A stretch of 64,000 bases of DNA from an uncultured Ramlibacter sp. (GTDB lineage: Bacteria > Pseudomonadota > Gammaproteobacteria > Burkholderiales > Burkholderiaceae_C), in the NCBI RefSeq assembly GCF_936925435.1, contig NZ_CAKZHQ010000045.1, forward strand, positions 26,104 through 90,103, in the 5' to 3' direction. A program made the translations under genes and the position numbers. Positions 59,332-64,000 of the stretch are shown piece after piece. The notes under the pieces were generated by a model that saw only the letters and a program-made list of their open reading frames with translations, ran no database searches and was not told the DNA's origin. Each line of letters begins with the position of its first letter. The stretch's first letter is position 1.

Positions 59332-60489
59332 ATGAAACGAATCTTGCAGGCGTTTGCCGCGACCATCCTGGCACTGCTGTGCTTTGCCGCTGCCGCCCAG
59401 GCGCCGCAACCGCCCGAGATCGCCGCCCGCAGCTACCTGCTGCTGGACGTGACGGCCAACCAGATCCTGGCCTCGCGTGACATCGACAGCCCGGTGGAGC
59501 CGGCTTCGCTGACCAAACTGATGACCCAGTACCTGGTGTTCGATGCCTTGCGGTCCAAGAAGATCAGCCTGCAGCAGCGGCTGCCGGTGAGCGTGCGGGC
59601 CTGGAAGATCGGCGGCTCGACCATGTTCATCGACCCCAAGATGACGGTGCCGGTGGACGACCTCATCAAGGGCATGATCGTGCAGTCGGGCAACGACGCC
59701 ACCATTGCCCTGGCCGAGGGCGTGGGTGGCACGGTGGAGCGCTTTGTCCAGCTCATGAACGAACAGGCCCAGGCGCTGGGCATGAAGGCGACCGGCTACA
59801 AGAACCCCGAAGGGCTGACGGTGGCCGGCCACACGACCACGGCGCGCGACCTGAGCGTACTGGCCACCCGGCTGATGCAGGACTTCCCCGAATACCTGCA
59901 TTACTACTCGATCAAGCGCTACCGGTACGAAGGCACGCCCACCGCCAACGACACCAACCGCAACCTGCTGCTGTTTCGCGACCCGACGGTCGATGGTCTG
60001 AAAACCGGCCATACCGAAGCCGCCGGCTACTGTCTGATCGCCACTGCCAAGCGCGACTTCCCCAATGTCGGGGGGCGCCGCCTGCTGTCCATCGTGCTGG
60101 GCACTGCCAGCGAGAACGCCCGGGCCAACGAGTCGCAGAAGCTGCTCAACTGGGGCTATACCGCCTATGAGGCGATCAAGCTGTTCGATGCCGGCCAGGC
60201 GGTGGTGACGCCGGAGGTCTGGAAGGGCACGTCGCGCTCGGTCAAGCTTGGCCGTCCGCAGGCCATCGTGGTGGCCGTGCCCGCCGGTACCGGCAGCCGG
60301 CTCAAGACCCAGGTGCTGCGTGCCGACCCGCTGGTGGCGCCGTTCACCAAGGGCCAGGTGGTGGCGCGTCTGAAGGTCACAGCCGGCGACGAGACCGTGG
60401 CGGAGGTCCCCCTGCTGGCCCTGGAGGCGGTGGAGCAGGCGGGCGTCCTCGGACGAGCCTGGGATGCCATGCGTTTGTGGATCAAGTGA
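59332..60489 (+). CDS. dacC: D-alanyl-D-alanine carboxypeptidase (PBP5/6 type)
   Basis: A 385-residue periplasmic enzyme that trims the terminal D-Ala of peptidoglycan stem peptides. Signal peptide at residues 1-22; active-site motifs SLTK (Ser59, Lys62), SGN (Ser119) and KTG (Lys224). The C-terminal beta domain and final helix AWDAMRLWIK serve membrane attachment. The gene name dacC versus dacA is uncertain. Confidence 0.93.
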   Translation: MKRILQAFAATILALLCFAAAAQAPQPPEIAARSYLLLDVTANQILASRDIDSPVEPASLTKLMTQYLVFDALRSKKISLQQRLPVSVRAWKIGGSTMFIDPKMTVPVDDLIKGMIVQSGNDATIALAEGVGGTVERFVQLMNEQAQALGMKATGYKNPEGLTVAGHTTTARDLSVLATRLMQDFPEYLHYYSIKRYRYEGTPTANDTNRNLLLFRDPTVDGLKTGHTEAAGYCLIATAKRDFPNVGGRRLLSIVLGTASENARANESQKLLNWGYTAYEAIKLFDAGQAVVTPEVWKGTSRSVKLGRPQAIVVAVPAGTGSRLKTQVLRADPLVAPFTKGQVVARLKVTAGDETVAEVPLLALEAVEQAGVLGRAWDAMRLWIK

Positions 60490-60535
60490 AGCCGAATAGT
60501 GAGTCTTTACTGACGCTGATGCGCAAGCCCGCCAA

Positions 60536-60564
60536 TTGCGGGAAGACCCTGACCGGGATATACT
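60536..60564 (+). promoter_or_regulatory. Promoter of the str operon
   Basis: TTGCGG, a 17-base spacer and TATACT. An 11-base inverted repeat flanks the -10 box: AATTGCGGGAA at 60534-60544 and TTCCCGCAATT at 60573-60583. Confidence 0.75.
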
Positions 60565-60572
60565 AGAAGGCT

Positions 60573-60594
60573 TTCCCGCAATTGGGTGCGGGAA
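60573..60594 (+). promoter_or_regulatory. Hairpin at the 5' end of the str leader
   Basis: TTCCCGC and GCGGGAA pair around an 8-base loop immediately after the predicted start. Further hairpins follow: TGCCGC/GCGGCA near 60604-60619 and AAACGT/ACGTTT at 60631-60648, the last exposing AGGGA before rpsL in its loop. Confidence 0.5.
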
Positions 60595-60652
60595 GAATTT
60601 GCCTGCCGCATTCGCGGCAATCCGTTTTCCAAACGTTTAGGGACGTTTTTCA

Positions 60653-61030
60653 ATGCCAACCATCAATCAACTGGTGCGTCAGGGGCGCGAGGTCGAAAAG
60701 ACCAAGAGCAAGAGCCCCGCGATGCAGAACAGCCCCCAGCGTCGGGGCGTGTGTACTCGCGTGTACACCACGACGCCTAAGAAGCCGAACTCGGCCCTTC
60801 GTAAAGTCGCCAAGGTCCGTCTGACCAATGGCTTCGAAGTCATTTCCTACATCGGCGGCGAAGGCCACAATCTGCAGGAGCACAGCGTGGTGCTGGTTCG
60901 CGGCGGCCGCGTCAAGGATCTGCCCGGTGTGCGTTACCACATCGTGCGTGGCTCGCTCGACTTGCAAGGCGTGAAAGACCGCAAGCAGTCGCGCTCCAAG
61001 TACGGCGCCAAGCGCCCGAAGAAGGCCTGA
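60653..61030 (+). CDS. rpsL: 30S ribosomal protein S12
   Basis: A 125-residue decoding-site protein. Lys43 ([13 protein letters not shown]) and Lys88 ([13 protein letters not shown]) are wild type, predicting streptomycin sensitivity at this locus. It is the first gene of the str operon. Confidence 0.98.
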   Translation: MPTINQLVRQGREVEKTKSKSPAMQNSPQRRGVCTRVYTTTPKKPNSALRKVAKVRLTNGFEVISYIGGEGHNLQEHSVVLVRGGRVKDLPGVRYHIVRGSLDLQGVKDRKQSRSKYGAKRPKKA

Positions 61031-61176
61031 CGGTTTTGTTGTTTGTCGGTGCTTGATCGCCCTGGCAGGCGAAGCAAGCGTAGTGACCCGCTGTTGGGTC
61101 GAGTAAGTGGGAAGCCTGATGGCTCCCGCGGTCAGCCGGAAGGCGGGCCAACTGAAGCAAATTAAGAGGTGAAAAA

Positions 61177-61650
61177 ATGCCACGTCGTCGCGAAGTCCCT
61201 AAACGTGAAATCCTGCCCGATCCCAAGTACGGCAATGTCGAGCTCGCCAAGTTCATGAACGTGATCATGCAAGGCGGCAAGAAGGCGGTTGCAGAGCGCA
61301 TCATTTACGGCGCGCTCGAGCAGATCGAGAAGAAGAACCCGGGCAAAGACCCGGTGGAAGCCTTCACCATGGCGATCAACAATGTCAAGCCCATGGTCGA
61401 AGTGAAGTCCCGCCGTGTCGGCGGTGCCAACTACCAGGTGCCCGTCGAAGTGCGCCCGGTGCGCCGTCTGGCGCTGGCAATGCGCTGGCTCAAGGAGGCT
61501 GCCAAGAAGCGTGGCGAGAAGTCGATGGCCATGCGTCTGGCCAACGAACTGATGGAAGCCACGGAAGGCCGTGGCGGCGCCATGAAGAAGCGTGACGAAG
61601 TTCACCGCATGGCCGAAGCGAACAAGGCGTTCAGCCACTTCCGCTTCTAA
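61177..61650 (+). CDS. rpsG: 30S ribosomal protein S7
   Basis: A 157-residue assembly protein ([20 protein letters not shown]). The 146-base gap after rpsL can fold and may be an S7 feedback target as in E. coli; this is inferred from position. AAGAGGTG precedes the ATG. Confidence 0.98.
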   Translation: MPRRREVPKREILPDPKYGNVELAKFMNVIMQGGKKAVAERIIYGALEQIEKKNPGKDPVEAFTMAINNVKPMVEVKSRRVGGANYQVPVEVRPVRRLALAMRWLKEAAKKRGEKSMAMRLANELMEATEGRGGAMKKRDEVHRMAEANKAFSHFRF

Positions 61651-61717
61651 GAACCGTCCCCATCTGGAGTGCGGGCCCGCCACGAGCGGGCCTGCACCCT
61701 TTTAACGAAAGATCATC

Positions 61718-63820
61718 ATGGCCCGCAAGACGCCCATCGAGCGCTATCGCAATATTGGTATTTCGGCTCACATCGACGCCGGCAAGACCACGACCACCGA
61801 GCGCATCCTTTTCTACACCGGTGTGAACCACAAGATCGGCGAAGTGCACGACGGCGCTGCGACCATGGACTGGATGGAGCAGGAGCAGGAGCGTGGTATC
61901 ACGATCACGTCCGCTGCGACCACGTGTTTCTGGAAGGGCATGGACATGTCCTTCCCCGAGCACCGCATCAACATCATCGACACGCCCGGCCACGTGGACT
62001 TCACGATTGAAGTGGAGCGTTCCATGCGCGTGCTTGACGGCGCCTGCATGGTGTATTGCGCCGTGGGTGGCGTGCAACCTCAGTCGGAAACCGTCTGGCG
62101 TCAAGCCAACAAGTACAAGGTGCCCCGCCTGGCGTTCGTCAACAAGATGGACCGCACCGGCGCGAACTTCTTCAAGGTCGTCGAGCAGATGAAGCTGCGC
62201 CTGAAGGCTAATCCTGTGCCGATCGTGATCCCGATTGGCGCCGAAGAGAACTTCACCGGCGTGGTTGATCTGCGCAAGATGAAGGCCATTCTCTGGGATG
62301 AGGCCTCGCAAGGCATGAAGTTCACCTACGCCGAGATCCCGGCGGATCTGCTCGAGACCGCCAAGGAATGGCGCGAGAAGATGGTCGAGGCGGCCGCTGA
62401 GGCCTCTGAAACCCTGATGAACAAGTACCTGGAAGAGGGCGACCTGACCGAAGAAGAGATCACTCTCGGCCTGCGCACCCGCACCATCGCCAGCGAAATC
62501 CAGCCGATGCTGTGCGGCACCGCGTTCAAGAACAAGGGTGTGCAGCGCATGCTGGACGCCGTGATCGAACTCATGCCCTCGCCGGTGGACATTCCGCCCG
62601 TCAAGGGCATGGATGAAGACGAGCAGCCCATCACCCGCAAGGCGGACGACGGCGAAAAATTCTCTGCGCTCGCGTTCAAGCTGATGACCGACCCCTTCGT
62701 CGGCCAGCTGACCTTCGTGCGCGTCTATTCCGGCGTGCTGAGCAAGGGCGACAGCGTCTACAACCCGATTCGCGGCAAGAAGGAGCGCATCGGCCGTATC
62801 GTGCAGATGCACGCCAACAACCGCCTGGAAGTCGACGAAATCCGCGCCGGCGACATCGCTGCCTGCGTGGGCCTGAAGGATGTGACGACCGGCGAAACGC
62901 TGTGCGACCCGTCCGCCATCGTGATGCTCGAGCGCATGGTGTTCCCCGAGCCCGTGATTGCGCAGGCCGTGGAGCCCAAGACCAAGGTTGACCAGGAAAA
63001 GATGGGCATCGCCCTGAACCGCCTGGCACAGGAAGATCCGTCGTTCCGCGTGCGTACCGACGAGGAATCCGGCCAGACCATCATCGCCGGCATGGGCGAG
63101 CTGCACCTGGAAATCATTGTCGACCGCATGAAGCGCGAATTCGGCGTGGAAGCCAACGTGGGCAAGCCGCAGGTGGCTTACCGAGAAACCATCCGCAAGA
63201 CGATCGAGGACGCCGAAGGCAAGTTTGTGCGTCAGTCCGGCGGCAAGGGCCAGTACGGCCACGTCGTGCTCAAGATCGAGCCGAACGAGCCGGGCAAGGG
63301 CATCGAGTTCGTCGACGCGATCAAGGGCGGCGTGGTTCCGCGCGAGTTCATCCCGGCGGTGGAAAAGGGCATCAACGAAGCCGTCACGCAAGGCGTGCTG
63401 GCCGGCTACCCGGTGGTTGACGTCAAGGTGACGCTGCACTTCGGCTCGTACCACGACGTGGACTCGAACGAACTGGCGTTCAAGATGGCTGCCATTTTCG
63501 GTTTCAAGGAAGGCTGCCGCAAGGCCGGTCCGGTCATCCTCGAGCCCATGATGGCCGTGGAAGTTGAGACGCCTGAAGACTACGCCGGCAACGTGATGGG
63601 CGACCTGTCCTCACGCCGCGGCATGGTGCAGGGCATGGAAGACATGGTTGGTGGCGGCAAGGCCATCAAGGCCGAAGTGCCCCTGTCTGAAATGTTCGGC
63701 TACTCGACGACCCTGCGCTCGATGTCGCAAGGCCGCGCCACCTACACGATGGAGTTCAAGCACTACGCTGAAGCTCCGCGCAACGTGGCAGAAGCCATCG
63801 TTGCGGCTCGCGCCAAGTAA
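61718..63820 (+). CDS. fusA: Elongation factor G
   Basis: A 700-residue translocation GTPase with G1 [24 protein letters not shown] and [10 protein letters not shown], plus the five EF-G domains at full length. It is located normally between rpsG and tuf. Confidence 0.98.
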   Translation: MARKTPIERYRNIGISAHIDAGKTTTTERILFYTGVNHKIGEVHDGAATMDWMEQEQERGITITSAATTCFWKGMDMSFPEHRINIIDTPGHVDFTIEVERSMRVLDGACMVYCAVGGVQPQSETVWRQANKYKVPRLAFVNKMDRTGANFFKVVEQMKLRLKANPVPIVIPIGAEENFTGVVDLRKMKAILWDEASQGMKFTYAEIPADLLETAKEWREKMVEAAAEASETLMNKYLEEGDLTEEEITLGLRTRTIASEIQPMLCGTAFKNKGVQRMLDAVIELMPSPVDIPPVKGMDEDEQPITRKADDGEKFSALAFKLMTDPFVGQLTFVRVYSGVLSKGDSVYNPIRGKKERIGRIVQMHANNRLEVDEIRAGDIAACVGLKDVTTGETLCDPSAIVMLERMVFPEPVIAQAVEPKTKVDQEKMGIALNRLAQEDPSFRVRTDEESGQTIIAGMGELHLEIIVDRMKREFGVEANVGKPQVAYRETIRKTIEDAEGKFVRQSGGKGQYGHVVLKIEPNEPGKGIEFVDAIKGGVVPREFIPAVEKGINEAVTQGVLAGYPVVDVKVTLHFGSYHDVDSNELAFKMAAIFGFKEGCRKAGPVILEPMMAVEVETPEDYAGNVMGDLSSRRGMVQGMEDMVGGGKAIKAEVPLSEMFGYSTTLRSMSQGRATYTMEFKHYAEAPRNVAEAIVAARAK

Positions 63821-63874
63821 AAGAACCTGTCTGCGATCACACACCCCGCTGTGCCCGTGCGGTGGGATCGGTGA

Positions 63875-64000
<126 letters not shown>

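Overview
The window is a stretch of ordinary chromosome from a high-GC betaproteobacterium. The markers point to Burkholderiales and most likely Comamonadaceae: infA lies inside the spc ribosomal operon, recG is followed by oxyR, queA is followed by tgt, and an AtuA-type gene and a MarC gene are present. I cannot name a genus. I see no prophage, insertion sequence, transposase, integrase or CRISPR array.

Layout. 1-2920: end of a branched-chain amino-acid (Liv) ABC transporter, with permease LivM and both ATPases fused in one polypeptide. 2972-7547: a small STAS-like protein, a secreted protein with about 12 NDRY-type repeats, a BenE-family transporter and gshB. 7599-12056: class II glutamine amidotransferase, MFS exporter, CWC protein and an LplT/PlsC fusion. 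12061-14275: tgt and queA (queuosine). 14335-22244: recG, oxyR, a secreted thioredoxin-like protein, a DyP/YfeX peroxidase, ubiA, proC and a glycerol-3-phosphate dehydrogenase. 22431-31338: spc and alpha operons (rplN to rplQ, with secY, infA and rpoA), then tRNA-fMet and a strong terminator. 31961-36732: tRNA-Arg(CCG), a membrane-anchored dihaem cytochrome c, a conserved unknown, a TSUP transporter, amtB behind a sigma-54/NtrC-type control region, and an unknown. 36745-44371: GMC oxidoreductase, mmsA, a serralysin-like RTX/DUF4214 protease, AtuA-like protein and enoyl-CoA hydratase. 44483-48740: an Mla/MCE lipid-transport operon ending with a cNMP-binding protein. 48745-55512: MarC, SDR, DsbA-like isomerase, dienelactone hydrolase, amidohydrolase, GST, DUF1003, DUF72 and CorA. 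55515-60489: hemB, a candidate small RNA, HemJ/CopD, VanZ, a thioredoxin-like 2Fe-2S ferredoxin, an alpha/beta hydrolase and a D,D-carboxypeptidase. 60653 to the end: the str operon (rpsL, rpsG, fusA, start of tuf).

Four things stand out beyond the gene list. (1) A family of 55-bp imperfect repeats aligns without gaps at four places; three lie inside coding sequence and two of those encode the N-termini of exported proteins. (2) At least 13 genes have a -10-like hexamer exactly 6-7 nt before the start codon, which implies leaderless mRNAs. (3) The ribosomal gene blocks are broken and reordered: spc-alpha lies upstream of str, and an OmpR-family response-regulator 3' remnant sits in the rplN leader. 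(4) Orphan terminators and promoter-like elements mark a probable small RNA before hemJ and possibly a leftward transcript before amtB.
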